Part shown: in pieces, positions 48,644-60,494 of the stretch
Layout of the letters: every line of letters starts with the position of its first letter
How positions within the stretch are numbered: the first letter of the stretch is position 1
Assembly: GCA_037013685.1 (NCBI GenBank)
Contig: CM072884.1
Location: forward strand, 5,208,001 to 5,272,000
Reading direction: 5' to 3'
Length of the DNA: 64,000 nucleotides
Source: Acridotheres tristis
Taxonomy: Eukaryota > Chordata > Aves > Passeriformes > Sturnidae
Made by a program: the position numbers and the translations under genes
The notes under the pieces: generated by a model
Databases searched by the model: none
What the model was told of the DNA's origin: nothing
Seen by the model: only the letters and a program-made list of their open reading frames with translations

Positions 48644-51600
48644 GAGAAAGCAAGGAGAGATCAGAGAAGCACAAGAGGCTGGAATGAGGTGTGCAGTGCA
48701 GGGGATAAAGGTAGGCAAAACAACTGTAACTACCCATACTTGAAAGAGGATCTTTCACTCCCTTCCAGAAAACAATTTTTTGTTGTTTTGTCCTCATCAT
48801 CTCTTTACACTGCAAATGACAGGAATGTACAGGTAGAAGAAAGATCAGTCTTCAAAATCTGAACATTTTAAAATGGAAAAATGCTATTGATTTTAAGTAC
48901 ACAGTGTTCATGCAGAAGATTAGATAATCAATTTTATACTGAAATTATGGAAATGCTCACAGAGCATTTTTGGGGGAGTAATAGAATATTTTCTTTTATT
49001 TTCTTATGATCATTCTATTGTGCTTGCTTCACCATAGATTTTCCACTATTTTTTCTGGACAATTCAAGAATTTGAAGCCAAGATTTGATGTTGCAAAATT
49101 TCAGCTAAAAACCATGAGGTAAGGAGGAAATGTGCAGAACATCTCAGAGTTTCATATTCAGATTCCTTCAGAGAAAAAATAAAAACATCTTTAAGAAAGC
49201 TGGCTGTATAATGAAAAGGCAGATAAGTGTTTCATCTCGTTATTTTCCTGTCCTAAACCTCAGATATCCTCCCCCTTGTCTTCTGAAGACAGAACTGCTT
49301 ACTTGTCAATCATGAGTAATGCTTTTCTTTCCTAAACACCCTTCTCCCACCTCTTAAAATAGGAGCAAGGTACAACCTCAGCCAGAAGTGGTGAAGTCTA
49401 ACCAAATGTCTCATTATCCTGACTGGAGAGTTAAGGCAGAGCTGCAAGCTCAGCTAGCCGGGAGGAAAACAGTCTTAAAATATCAAATCCTCTAAGCGAG
49501 GATATTGGAACAGGAAAGATCTCAGGTTTTTTATTCAGTCCCTGTTGTTTGAAGCCTCCCTTAGTCAATGTGGCACCTGTCAAGACTCAAACACCTGGCT
49601 GTGTGTTTACAGAGATGTGTGAGCTGATAGTTGCTGCTGTTGTATCTCACTTCATGTGATGCAAAGGAGGTCTGGCACTGGCCCCAGGGTGGCTCCTGTG
49701 CAAACTGTGACTGCCCCAAAACTGCTCCTAGCAACTGCTGCCATCTCCATCTCTGGCAGCATCTGCTCGTGGGGACTGGAACACGAAGTAGGCTTGGAAA
49801 AATGCACCCATGGCTGCTCTTCCTTCCCTGGGAAGGAATGACTTGAGCCAAGATTCTCCTTTGCCCTACTGGGCTTGTTCTCAAGCTGCTTTGTCAGGGC
49901 AAGAGACACAGAAAAGAGGGCACAACAGGCAACAATGTTGGACAAAAAAGGGGGATTTGGCTAGGGCCTCAGTTTAACCATAACCTTCAGGGTCTGGAGG
50001 ATTCTGCAGAAGAGAAGTTTGGATGAGCAATGCTGGAGATGAGGCAAATGGCTCAAAACTAGCCATGGTCTGCATGGATGTGGTTAATGCTGCTATTGGG
50101 TTTATGATTTGTGCTCAAAGAGCCTAAGGAATTAGATTTATCCCTAATACCACAGGACCCACATGGCTAGTGGAGGAGATATGATGCTGATCTGAAGACT
50201 AAGATTTACTGCTGGTTGGTGCAGGACCCTGAAGATTTCTGCTGACAAAATCCACTAGCATATGGATGCTTTTAAAAGAGGAAGATGTTGCTGAACTTTG
50301 GTGAAGGCTGCATTTCAGGCAAAGATTAAATTTAAGGAGCTTGGCAATGAGAATTCAATAATTACCTTTATTTTTCCCCCCTAACAGATTTGCTTGACAG
50401 GTTAAAGGAAAGATTGATGATAAAATAGAGCAGGTGGCTCCAGGTGTGCCAGAAAGATTGGGAGGAGAGTTGTTACAAGCAGGGTGAATGCTGGATGCTG
50501 ACAGTAGGAGAGGAGTTTCAAGGGAGGCTGCTCAGAGGAGGAGAACAAACATGAGTGGTAGTGACAAAGGCCAAAGGGAGTTTCCAAAGGCTTCTCTCTT
50601 CATCCCTGTCCTCCTTCTCGTCTTCTGGGTACACCATGACTTAAATCAATGCCCTCTCAAAAACTGAGGAAAAGACTGAAAGCTATAGCCTTCCTTTATG
50701 TTCACACTAAATGATTTGATGGCTGATTAAATGACCTGACAAATTTCAGCATCCAGAGATCAGTGCAGCTTCTTCACCTCTTTTTCGCCTGCTTGCTAGC
50801 AGAAAACAGGACACAGCTGATTTTTTTAAAAGGGCTCTTTTGTTTTGAGCATTTAAAGTAAATATTTTTATACTGTGTGTCTTAAAATTTCTGGATATTG
50901 GTCATCATAATTCACAAGCACGGGAATAGCATGTTAAAATAGTATCTGCTACTGTAGATCATGAAGAAAATGCATAACAGGGTATTAGATGCATCTATAT
51001 ATCTATGTATATATTTGCATATGAGTGAAGAACTAAGACACTAAGTGTCTCCATCTCTCAGTAAAAGCAGAGCTGCTTCTAGGTTGAATAAAAGGAGAAG
51101 CAGGATACTGACTGTGAGGGTGACATGATATTGTAACCTGAAAACTAATTAAGGAAAGAACAGAATTTAAATAACATTTGGATGCAACAGCAGGAAATAC
51201 AAGGAACAGATGTTTAACAAGATTTCTTTTGACTGTTTAACCTCTTTGCTAATGCCAAAAAGCCCAAACTCTGTCAGACTTCAGCTTTACCTCATTTCAG
51301 TAGTTGTCCTTTTGGCTATTTCGTGACTCAGAGCATTTATTCAGCTGTTAGTTTGTCTCTAGGGATCTGGGTCTCTGCCATTAAGTGTTTTTGATCTCTA
51401 TTGCATGTGTTGTTTTCTCTTCAGGGAGCAGTGGGATTACATGGCTGTAAATAAGGCCCAGAACTTGTGACTCTGCTTTGTGGGTTCATGACAGCATTTG
51501 CCGGAAAGATAACCTCACAAAACTGGGTAGGATTTGTTTCCTAACACTTAGAAAGCAGGGAAGGCTTTTCTTTGTGATCACTATAAAATACAAAAGCATA

Positions 51601-52245
51601 AATAAGTGTTTGCAGTGTTTCAGCTGTTGGTATAGTCTGGAGGGATATCTGTTTATCTGACACCCTGCTGAGTGACTGGGATTAGAGAATGCTGAAGTCC
51701 TTTACATCTCTTAAGAAGCTCCTCGTTTAAATGACCTTCTAGCTCTTTCTCTCTTTTATACTCTGATTTCACACTGTTTCTTGGATATAGAAAATGAAAA
51801 TAAACTCAGGTGATGCCTGCTTTAACAGTCACCTTTTAATGGTATAAGTGTTTACTTCCATCATGATTTAGTAAAGTTTCTTCCTGAATTTCTTTTGTTC
51901 AGTGTTTGAAGTGAAGAAATTCTTAGAAAAGTATCTCTGTAAAAGCATGCTTTCTTTAGGATGGGGTTTCAACAACTTTAGACAATAGACAGAGTCAGTA
52001 TTTGATGTCAGATTCTGCCTGCATGAACTTCCACCCCCACTCTCCTCCTACACACATTTAGACCTCTACATGGCAGGGACATGAATCTCTAACTCTTTAG
52101 GCTCGTTTTCAGAAATTGGAAATTGATTCCATTAGCTGCTGCTTCTTTTTGTTATTTTTCCCTTTCATCTTCCTCATTGCTTTCTGCCCAGCATGCAGTC
52201 CAACCTGCTGGCTGATATTCTCCTTCCAAATTAGTGGGTTTGACA

Positions 52246-52509
52246 CTAGAATCTTCTACGAATAAACTGATCTATCTTTTCACCCCATTTTTCCAGTATA
52301 TGTATATATGAGAACTGTCTTTCTCCTGAACCTTGCTCTCCTATCCCTGACCTCTTTCTCCACAGAAGGTTTGGACCCCCTGTCAGGACACTGAGGGCAT
52401 CAGCACCCTCTGTCACCTCTTGCTTCGAGGGGTTTGGCTGCCCTGGCTCAGGGCTGTGACATTTGTTGTCAGCTTTGGTTGTGTACTGGATGTTATCTCC
52501 AGGGCTCAT
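52246..52509 (-). other. Small open frame with strong Kozak context, unidentified
   Basis: The frame is 87 codons on the minus strand. It starts with ATG in the context GAGCCACCATGAG (52507-52509), a full GCCACC Kozak match, and ends with TAG. The predicted product is hydrophilic with no signal peptide or membrane segment. Its first half is rich in Pro, Asn, Gln and Thr (MSPGDNIQYTTKADNK at the start), and the C-terminus is basic (IRRRF). I recognise no domain. The opposite strand is also open over much of it, which weakens the case. No promoter, CpG island or poly-A signal was identified nearby. Confidence 0.15.
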
Positions 52510-52545
52510 GGTGGCTCAAATCCTGCCACCAAAGGTCCTGTTTAA
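52366..52545 (+). other. Open frame starting at a strong splice acceptor
   Basis: A very strong acceptor (CCTCTTTCTCCACAG, to 52365) is followed at once by 59 open codons and TAA (52543-52545). The peptide starts KVWTPCQDTEG and has a hydrophobic middle (LLLRGVWLPWLRAVTFVVSF) that could resemble a membrane segment. It lies opposite the minus-strand frame at 52246-52509, and at most one of the two can be real. I see no similarity to a known protein. A 3'-terminal exon or chance are both possible. Confidence 0.15.
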
Positions 52546-55544
52546 TCTCCTTCCCTATCATCCCTTGTTATCATCAGTTATGATCTGTAAGTTTTCCAGT
52601 TTCTTTTTCCTATTTCCCTCCTTTTTTTTGTTTTCCCCTGATAAGAAGTGCACCAAGGATACATTTGCAGCTTGCAGGGACCATCCTGATCTCCAGGATG
52701 TGACTGCTGGAAGGGGAAAGAACATTTCTGAGCTGAAGGAACTATCTATAGATGCACCTAGCTCACAGCTTCCCACAGATTCCCTGGCTTGAACACATTT
52801 TTCAATCTTGAATTTAAAAGTAATCAGCAACACTTGGAAACAGGAGATCCATTGTGCAATATGGTCCAAATTCTTGCAGCGGCATGTCTGAAATCAGTGT
52901 TTCAGGCTCCATTTCTAAACTCCTGGAAGGCAGGAAAAGAACCAGGCTGAGAGCAGGATGCAAGAGACTGCCTGTGTGGATGCTGATAGAAAGGTGGGCT
53001 TGAGTGCTTAGACAGGATTCAATCCATTAAGCAGACAGATGCTTTAATGTTTCTCACCCTAGAGAGTTGCTTCCTATACAATACTTCATCTTTTATGATC
53101 TTAATTAATACTAATTGGTAGATGATTGCCTCTAAAAGTACTATTCTGTGGAGAAAACTAATCTCTGATATTACAGGGAATGGTATTCAGGAGAAATCTT
53201 AAGGTACTACAGCCCTATGTTAATGATTAAATAGATCTTCTTTCTCTGTTTTGATTTGTATCTGTCTATATATTGTTTTCCTTGATGGTCTGTGTTGTAA
53301 CTCCCACACCTTGGGAGTTTCATCACGTTTTTTAAACCATAATGTGTGGCTAGAAGAGATCACACTTTTCAAAACTGTAATGAAAACCCATTATTAAATA
53401 AGGGATATAGCTGCTTTCTTTTTTTCTTTTTCCTCTGTTTGCTTTCAATCAGCATACTAATTCTGCTTTTATGTGGAATTCGCTCCTCCATTTATATGGT
53501 AGGGTGATTTAATTTTTGGTCTATTCCTATTTTGAGAAGGAATCCTCCTGCATACATCCCCAAGATCCTCTTTCAGCAAAGACTGTGGTTACAAAAAAGT
53601 AAAAGCAGAGATTTTAGATCTTAGTAAACAAAATCAGAGGATGAATTCATGTTTAAAGCTGGCTGCAACACTGAACTTGCAATTCACTTATTATTTTTGG
53701 CAGCAGCATGTCCAGACTGTCAAGACCATTCTTGGAAATCACAGCTGTGGTGTCTATAATAGCTGAACTACAGGAAAGCTGCAGTTAGGTCATACTGCCT
53801 TGTCACTGCACATGAATAGTGCAAGTGATAATAGTTACCATTACTGCCTACTCATTTGGCAGCATGTTTTGTTCAGTTAAAACAATTCCAATTATTAATA
53901 GCATGATAAAATTGTCTGCTGAGTGCATTCCCTCCTGCTTTACACGGTTGACTCAGGTAAGGAGTGTGGTGGGGGCAGATCAGCCCCAGCTGAATCCAGC
54001 TGGGCCCAGTGGGCAAGGGCAGAGAAAGGTCATGGAATGGGCTGAGAGGGGAGGTCATAGGACCAGCTGGGGCCAGGTGGTTTTTGGAGGCCACCTGGGG
54101 AAGGAGAAGTTTCAAAGTGAAGCTGGGGAGAGGCCAAGGCCAGTCAGAGCCATCAATGGAGGGGAAGAAGCTTGCTGAGCTCTCTGTGCAGTGAGTACTT
54201 GAATACATTTTCATAAGCAGGAAAAGGTCTGGGGAGTTTATTGTCATAGAGCTGCTGGTCAAGGGGAACGTGTGAAAATCAGATGCTGAGCTGGAAGGGT
54301 ATTAGGAAATCGATGTGGGCATTTTACTGTGTTTTAGCAACCTAATTCTCAGAGTAAGTAATATAGGGCATGCTGCCAATTATTTTCAAACAGAGCTTGA
54401 AAAGTGCTCCTGGCCTGAGATAAATACTATCAACTTCAGAAGAGCTTAACTGCTATTTTAGAGTACTTATATAAACATAAGTTCCACGTCTACAATTATT
54501 TGCTTTACAGGATTAATTTTCTTTTAGATGCTATTAATGGTTTGGAAGACCTGTGCCAGCCCTCTGCATGCACAGGCTGTTTGACCACAGGTGTCTGATT
54601 TAGAAGGTCTGCAAAACATCTACTTTGCATGTTTGCAAGCAGTCCAGGAGCAATTTGCTCAATAATGCTGTTGCCAAGACGGGCCATATGTAAAATGACA
54701 GAAGCCATGGACAAACAAAATATTGTAAAAGCCTAGGTACTTGCAGTAGTAGATAATATGATGCAAGAATTGTCCAGAGATCCAAAAGACTTTCCCTCTT
54801 GTTAAAGGTAGTGAACTGCCTTTCATTTATTTTTTTTTTGGTTCAGCTTTTTGCTTTTCTCAGCTGGTGGTGAAATGGTTTGGCTTAGCCTGAGGGAAGT
54901 GCAGGGGAATTGCTGCCCCTAGACTTGGGAATTGAATTTTGGCAGGCGAGCTGGCACATGCTACTCACAGCCTGTTTTGAGCTGCAGCCAGTCAATGGGG
55001 CCAACCTTGGGGCATTAAAGCTGGATGCTGAAAGACACTCTAGGCTTAATCTCACAGGATTTGAGGCAGGAGGCAAAGAAAACTTGGAAAACAAATGATG
55101 TGTCAAATGTGGAAAGAACTTTTTTGTTCTTGGCAGGTAAACAGAAGAAATTCTGATGCAGAGACTTAATACAGTATAGATGTAAATTTTTTTTTTAATA
55201 GTAATTGTTTTGGCTGTACTGCTGCACCAACAACTCAAGAACCTGTAGCACAGACTTGTTTCTCTGTCTGCAGCAATTTTTTGGTTTATAAATCCCTGCA
55301 TAATGTGATTGAACCATGTTTTAAAACAGTGAGTGTTCCTTGTCCCAGCTGCGTTGTCTGGAAGATTGATCCAGGATTTCATGCTGACAAGCATGAAAGC
55401 AATTTTTTTTTTCCTTGCCTAGCTTCCAGTTCTAGCTGATTCATTATAAGTTTGTATTTACTTGAATTTTTACTGATGCCTTTGAAACAGATCTTCTCTT
55501 ATCTTCCTGTTTTCCCCCTCTCAACATTGGCATGACAAAACTGT

Positions 55545-55835
55545 CCAAACTCTTGTAACTTTTCCATTCCTTTAATCATTTTTCTGTTCTTCCTCTGTAC
55601 TCATTCTCACTTACATTACTTTTGTCAGAATGCAAATGTCCAAAAAGTAGTCCAAATGGTATTTCAGTGAAGTCCTTAACAGTCTTTTTCCAAAATTAGC
55701 TTGCCTAAAGCATTTTCTGATGTCATCAGCTTTTTCTCCACCTGCATCACCCCAACAGCTCACAGCCAAATGCTGATTGACCAATGCAAGCTGATTTTCC
55801 TCCTTGTAGCCATCACTTTGACATAATCTCTACGA
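55545..55835 (-). mobile_element. CR1 LINE relic, degraded
   Basis: The plus strand shows, in the right order, degraded antisense CR1 blocks: TTTAATCATTTTTCTGTTCT with TCCTCTGTACTC, AGAATGCAAATGTCC, AGTCCAAATGGTATTTCAGT and CATCACCCCAACAGCTCACAG. These correspond to the 3' third of CR1/L3-like elements. No tail is visible, and both ends are approximate. Identity is low, so this is an old copy without coding capacity. Confidence 0.5.
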
Positions 55836-55857
55836 GAATAGGATGAATTCATGTTAT

Positions 55858-55888
55858 TGATCCCTAATGAAACTGTAATTAGGGATCA
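55858..55888. repeat. Perfect 11-bp inverted repeat (hairpin)
   Basis: TGATCCCTAAT (55858-55868) and ATTAGGGATCA (55878-55888) are exact reverse complements around a 9-base loop, GAAACTGTA. It sits just beyond the CR1 relic. A transcript from either strand could fold into this stem. Confidence 0.85.
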
Positions 55889-55926
55889 AACAGTTCCATC
55901 TCCTAAACTGTAAAATTTCTTCCCTC

Positions 55927-55949
55927 TTTTTTTTTTTTTTCTTTTTTTT
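55927..55949 (+). repeat. T14-C-T8 tract
   Basis: Fourteen T, one C, eight T, then GG. A simple pyrimidine tract. Confidence 0.9.
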
Positions 55950-57454
55950 GGTGAGACTGTATTATTCCCTCTTGGCATAGAACCTCAAGAGCTCAGTCAT
56001 GTTGGGCAGCATTCAGAAAGGTCATATTTAAGGATAAAAGCATAAATCTCACTCATTGATCAACTGAAACCTCCAAACTTTCCAGAGACTCATATAAAAC
56101 CTAAAATGAGGCCCATGCAGGATGGTGATCTTGGTTACAACAGCAAGACAAACCCTGACATGGGTTTGGTTGCCAAATCCACTTGCTTGGATTAAAGTCA
56201 TAAATAAAAAGGCAAAACTGATATAATTAAGTTGGACACAATATTCAAACTTACGAATCTTTTATGCATTTAATATGTGTAAGAGCCAAAACAAGCATGA
56301 ATTTGAATATAATAGAAATACTGTAAAGTGAAGAGATTCTGATTGTAAGAACAATTTCATCCCTGTTTTTTCTTTTGTAAGTAGATGTTTTCAAAAATAG
56401 AGTCAGTGTTGAAACCATCACTCCAAGCTGCCATACTAGAGGATGATCTGGAAGTTTTTCCTATAACTTTGTAGTGAAATGTTGCAGACCTTGCTCTGAT
56501 CTGTCTATAACCAGACTATTTATCAGGTAATTTTTTAGTTATGGGGAAGAAGCAGGTAAACGTACTAATGACACAATCAAACAAAATACATTTAATTGAA
56601 AAAACTTGAAGTTATTCATAATATGTAAAGTGGACTATATCTAACCCAAAAAGCCACTGTTCTATTCCCTAATAGTGACAAATTAGAAAAAAATTACATT
56701 CCACGACTCCCACAAGTCTACATCTGATATGCTTGCAGGGACTAAACACAAGTCACTCCCAGAGAATATTGAGCTGTGAGGGATGCTGAAAACAGTGTGG
56801 GATGGAGGAGGCATGGGAAGATGGAGGGAAGAGCAGATGATGTTCTTCTCTCCCTGATGAGACACATAAGAGCTGAACAGCCCCATTCTACACCGATGTG
56901 TTTTCCATACCTACATATTTTCAAAATGCATCAGAAAAGGATTGTTACCACATCTGATGAGTGTCACCAAAGCACAGCTTGTCAAGGAAAGAAGAGATTC
57001 AAACAGAGCCTGAATACAGAGAGAAGTGTGTTCTAATCACAACCTTGTGCTCCTTCAGAAGCTTTGTGCCATCTATTCTCCTTGGTATTTCTGGTAGTTA
57101 AAGGCACTAATGATACTCCAAAATCTTATCCTTGCAGTGGCCAAAGATAATGTTTGCAAAGTATTTTGATGGCTGAAAATAGCACCAACTAAACAACATT
57201 TTTGCCACTGGAGCATGTGCACTCAGATGCATTCATAATAGAAGGAGATGAGCAGCTCTCTGTACTAGACAGAGCCTTGTGAGGAAAAGTTTACCTGAAA
57301 ATTTAAGAGTTTTACTCGAGATTTACAAATTCAAATGCTTGGAAAGCTAGAGAATACATTTCTGCATAGAAAATTAATAACTGGTGTGCTGAAATTAAAT
57401 GTTTATAGTGAACAGAAATACTGTGCAAGGATGGTTTGGTGAGGTGTGGCAAGA

Positions 57455-57482
57455 ATTATTGAGATTATTGAGAGTTATTGAA
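57455..57482 (+). repeat. Short tandem repeat, 9-bp unit, three copies
   Basis: ATTATTGAG, ATTATTGAG, then a diverged AGTTATTGAA. A small slippage array. Confidence 0.7.
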
Positions 57483-58125
57483 GGAGTAATGTAAGTAAAG
57501 ACAATTTGGGCTATAACAAGGAAGCTAAGAAATCAAGAGATGAGATCTAACAAATGCCAAATGTCAGAAATTTATTTAAAAGCCACAATCGTGGCAATAT
57601 CATCTTGCAGTATGTCATATATCTATCTTGGCTGATGAATAACTAATTAATCTTGTAATATTAGAAGCTAAAACAATCCCAGACAGTGGCATGGGTGAGA
57701 TATCTTTACATCTGGAAGAGAATATGTGGTGAAATTAAAAGTTTTTCAGGTCAGCTGGACGTCCTTTATGCTTAGTATAGTGGTCTTCTCTCATATTATG
57801 CTTCTTTGAAACAAACGTTTTGGATTGATTTAAAAAAGAAAGATTTTATTTAGGAGGGGTAAATGTTCATAAAATCCCCATTCCACTTTAAGTATCCTGA
57901 ACCAGCTCAGCCTGTGACCGAGAATATTTTTACTGTAAGAGAGTCCCTTTATTTGAGGGAGTTAACACAGCATTTCCAGTGACACAGTTCTGAGAGGAGC
58001 ATGATTTTTATACAGCCTTAATCCATCCATTTAAAAGAAGAGATGTGGTTTCTACTTTGAATGGAAATTTAATTCTGCAGAAGACTTAAACCTTCCAGGG
58101 AAGAGAGAAATTTCCTTAACTGTAG

Positions 58126-58557
58126 GCACATAGAAGTGTTTAGGTTTGAAAAGACCCTTGAATCCAAGCATTAACCCAGCATTACCAAGTCCTCCACTAG
58201 ACCATGTCCCTAAACACCACGTCTGCACATCTTTTAAACACCTCCAGGGATGGTGACTCCACCACTCCTGTGGGCAGCTGTTCCAGGGCTTGAGAGATTT
58301 TTCCATTAAGAATTTTTTTCCTGATATCTAATCTAAGCCTCCCCCTGCACAACTTGAGGTTGCTTCCTCTTATCCTGTTACTTGGGAGAAAAGACCAACC
58401 CCCACCTGGCTGCACCTTCCCTTCAGGGAGTTGTAGAGAGTGATGAGGTTCCCCCTAAGCCTCCTTTTCTCCAGGATAAACAACCCCAGCTCCCTCAGCT
58501 CCTCAAAACCCTAGTGCTCCAAACCCTTCCCCAGCTCTGCTCCTCTTTGGATGCATG
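58126..58557 (-). mobile_element. CR1 LINE, 3' end, well preserved
   Basis: The plus-strand sequence follows the avian CR1 3' region in antisense with few changes: TTAGGTTTGAAAAGACCCTT, CAAGCATTAACCCAGCATTA, CACCTCCAGGGATGGTGACT, AGCTGTTCCAGGGCTTGAG, TTTTTTTCCTGATATCTAAT, AACTTGAGGTTGCTTCCTCT, GAGTTGTAGAGAGTGATGAG, AGCCTCCTTTTCTCCAGGAT and CAACCCCAGCTCCCTCAGCT. The element is 5'-truncated where similarity ends near GATGCATGG. The final AATCATAGAATC-type tail is missing or blurred at its left end. It is the youngest-looking CR1 copy here. Frames at 58052-58573 are by-products of the repeat. Confidence 0.95.
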
Positions 58558-58589
58558 GAATGCAAAGATCTAGAAATTATGAGAGGTTG

Positions 58590-58631
58590 ATTTTTGTTTG
58601 GGTGGTTTGGTTTTTGTTTGTTTGTTTTTTT
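58590..58631 (+). repeat. (TTTG)n-like T/G-rich tract
   Basis: TTTTTGTTTG, then GGTGG, then TTTGG, TTTTTG, TTTG, TTTG and T7. An imperfect tetranucleotide array directly beyond the 5'-truncated end of the CR1 at 58126-58557. Confidence 0.8.
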
Positions 58632-60425
58632 CATTTTCTTCATGTTCAATGTTTCTAGGGTGTGGTGCTTTACATCTCAAAGTAAAATATCTAAAACAGA
58701 TGAGAGGATTTTCATTTTGTCTTTTTCAATTTATTGGCTACAAAGAGAGTGTGGGATGACCTGCCTGGATAGGTTTCTAAATTACATATGAAAATCTTGT
58801 CTCAATGGCACTAATTAATATAACTTCATAAAAGAATAGATTTGTAGAAAATACATGGTTGCTGAACTACTATATTTTGTATGAATATCTAGCTGGACTG
58901 AAAATTGGCTGTGATAAATCCAGTGTGCTTTAAAGTGGATCAGCAATACCACTTGGCAAATCTCCCCTACTAAGTTAGGATTGGTTTTTTCCTACTGAAG
59001 AAATGGGGGTAAGGGAGTTCTTTTATACTTAAACATGTACTCCAGTCCACTTGGCTGAGGAGATGCTAGGTAGCTCACAGTTTTTGGAGATCCCTACTCT
59101 AAAACCTCCTGCAGGATTCAAATACCTGAGGTTCTGCTTTTGGGTCAGTTCAGAGCTCTGAGCAGAGCCTACAGCCCTGTGCTCAGCAGCAGCTCCTCAC
59201 CACAGTCAGGAGCCACCATAAATGAAGTTTTTAGGGGGCCTGTCACTGTCCCAGCTCCCACTTGTAACTGGCTGCAATTTCCACAGTCCTGGAAAAGATC
59301 TGTTCCATGATAGTATATCTCTTTTGAAGGCATGTGCTAAACCACAATGCAGAGTGTATATTATTTAGTTAATGTCTCTAGTGAGAATTTTGGAAACGGG
59401 ATATAGGCCTTTCCTGATCTGTGCACAGTACACAAAGGGCTGAAATGTGAAATTACTAAACAGCTCTGCGTTAATCATCTTGCAAATTTAATTTAAAAAT
59501 GAGAACAAGAGAACTTAAACTCATCTTTCAGGTCTCTGAGGGGCTCTTTTTAAAACTTTTTGTTCCCTATTCCTCCTTTTCCCTGTTCATGTACTGAAAA
59601 GTGCAAAAAGGACCAGAACAGTAGATTTCATTTGGCTATTGATCCAATGTGTTAATGCTTCTACTACTGCCATTACAGCTACTGTAGTTGGAAAATAAAG
59701 CAAAAGAAATATTCTGCTTAAATTTTTCCAGCTGGTCTGCTGGGCTTTCTGACTCCATATTCTTCCTGAATGATAGAGACTACTTTTATTTGCACAATAT
59801 TAAAGCAAACAAACAAAAAACCCCACCTCGAAAGGCAAAGCCACCAAACCCAACAGTGTGTGGTACCACTTTTGGTAGCCATAGGTGCATAAAAGCAGTG
59901 GCTAACTGTGCCACCCCCATCTACCCCTGTGGTGAACCAAAAGTGAATATGAATAAATATTGGTTTACCTTTACAAGAGTCTTGTAATTTGTGTTTGCAG
60001 CACATAACAGGAGAAACAACACACAGGCTAAATGATTTAACAGCTAATAAAATAGTGGCTGTCCAAACCGCTTGTACAAATAAACGGATAGATCAAGTTC
60101 TCACTGGGTTTCTCAGACATACATCCAAAATGCAATAAGAATTCTGAAGGGAACACATAGTGCTTAAAATACCACTTCAAATTCAAAGATTCTGTTCTGC
60201 ACCTGTGCTAAAATTCACGCTCGAGGCAATGCCATGAGAGAAACATAAGCCACTGGTGTGCATCAAAATGAAAACTTTAGGCTTCTATTTATGCACATTG
60301 TTGCACGGTACTAATGTGTTATGTGCATCTAAAAACAAAAACTATTTTCTCTGCTCTTTGAATGTGTGAGGCCAGGAGGAGCAAAGAAAGCCCTGCCACA
60401 GGGAAGAGCTGTCTCGTGGTTTTGT

Positions 60426-60494
60426 GGGGTTAGAAGGGATGGGGTTGGATCTGGGTCTGGCCCCTGTGCTTGGGGCAGTCCAGGCACTGCCCCA
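60426..60494 (+). repeat. G-run cluster and 9-bp perfect stem-loop
   Basis: Four G-runs of three or four (60426-60429, 60436-60438, 60441-60444, 60453-60455) are separated by 6, 2 and 8 bases, a relaxed G-quadruplex pattern. Just downstream, TGGGGCAGT (60471-60479) and ACTGCCCCA (60486-60494) form a perfect stem with a 6-base loop. Both are read directly from the sequence; function is unknown. Confidence 0.6.

Larger units (their letters stand above)
48644..55544. other. Unique non-coding sequence, no gene recognised
   Basis: This stretch has GC-richer islets at 49560-49920, 52330-52780 and 53950-54190, where frames are open on both strands, and AT-rich DNA between them. The longest open frame of the window (169 codons, minus, 54885-55394) lies here. 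It is bounded by composition rather than splice or initiation signals and contains an A/T-rich middle coding Thr-Ile-Lys runs. The region at 52246-52545 is listed separately. T-rich runs occur near 55187-55196 and 55405-55416. Confidence 0.6.
55836..58125. other. Unique non-coding sequence, no gene recognised
   Basis: AT-rich DNA with a T14-C-T8 run (55927-55949), the hairpin at 55858-55888 and a small ATTATTGAG triplicate (57455-57482). Frames of up to 86 codons near 56683-57036 overlap on both strands and give no recognisable protein. Confidence 0.65.

Noticed and set aside
49561..49945. Frames of 61-107 codons on both strands
   Set aside because: The block is GC-rich and four frames are open together, the signature of composition rather than coding. 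No family was recognised.
53819..54262. 119-codon plus and 129-codon minus frames over a G-rich block
   Set aside because: The two frames mirror each other in a purine-skewed islet. The apparent donor at 53958 (TCAG|GTAAGG) has no matching acceptor at a sensible distance.
54885..55394. Longest open frame in the window, 169 codons on the minus strand, ATG start
   Set aside because: The ATG lies in a poor context (TTTCATGC). The frame crosses an A-rich run coding Thr-Ile-Lys repeats. Its other half lies in GC-rich DNA where the plus strand is open too (54910-55098). No domain or splice signal supports it, and a frame this long is not far from chance expectation in 64 kb.
58052..58573. Frames of 63-84 codons on both strands
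   Set aside because: They lie in the 3' end of the well-preserved CR1 copy and are by-products of the repeat.
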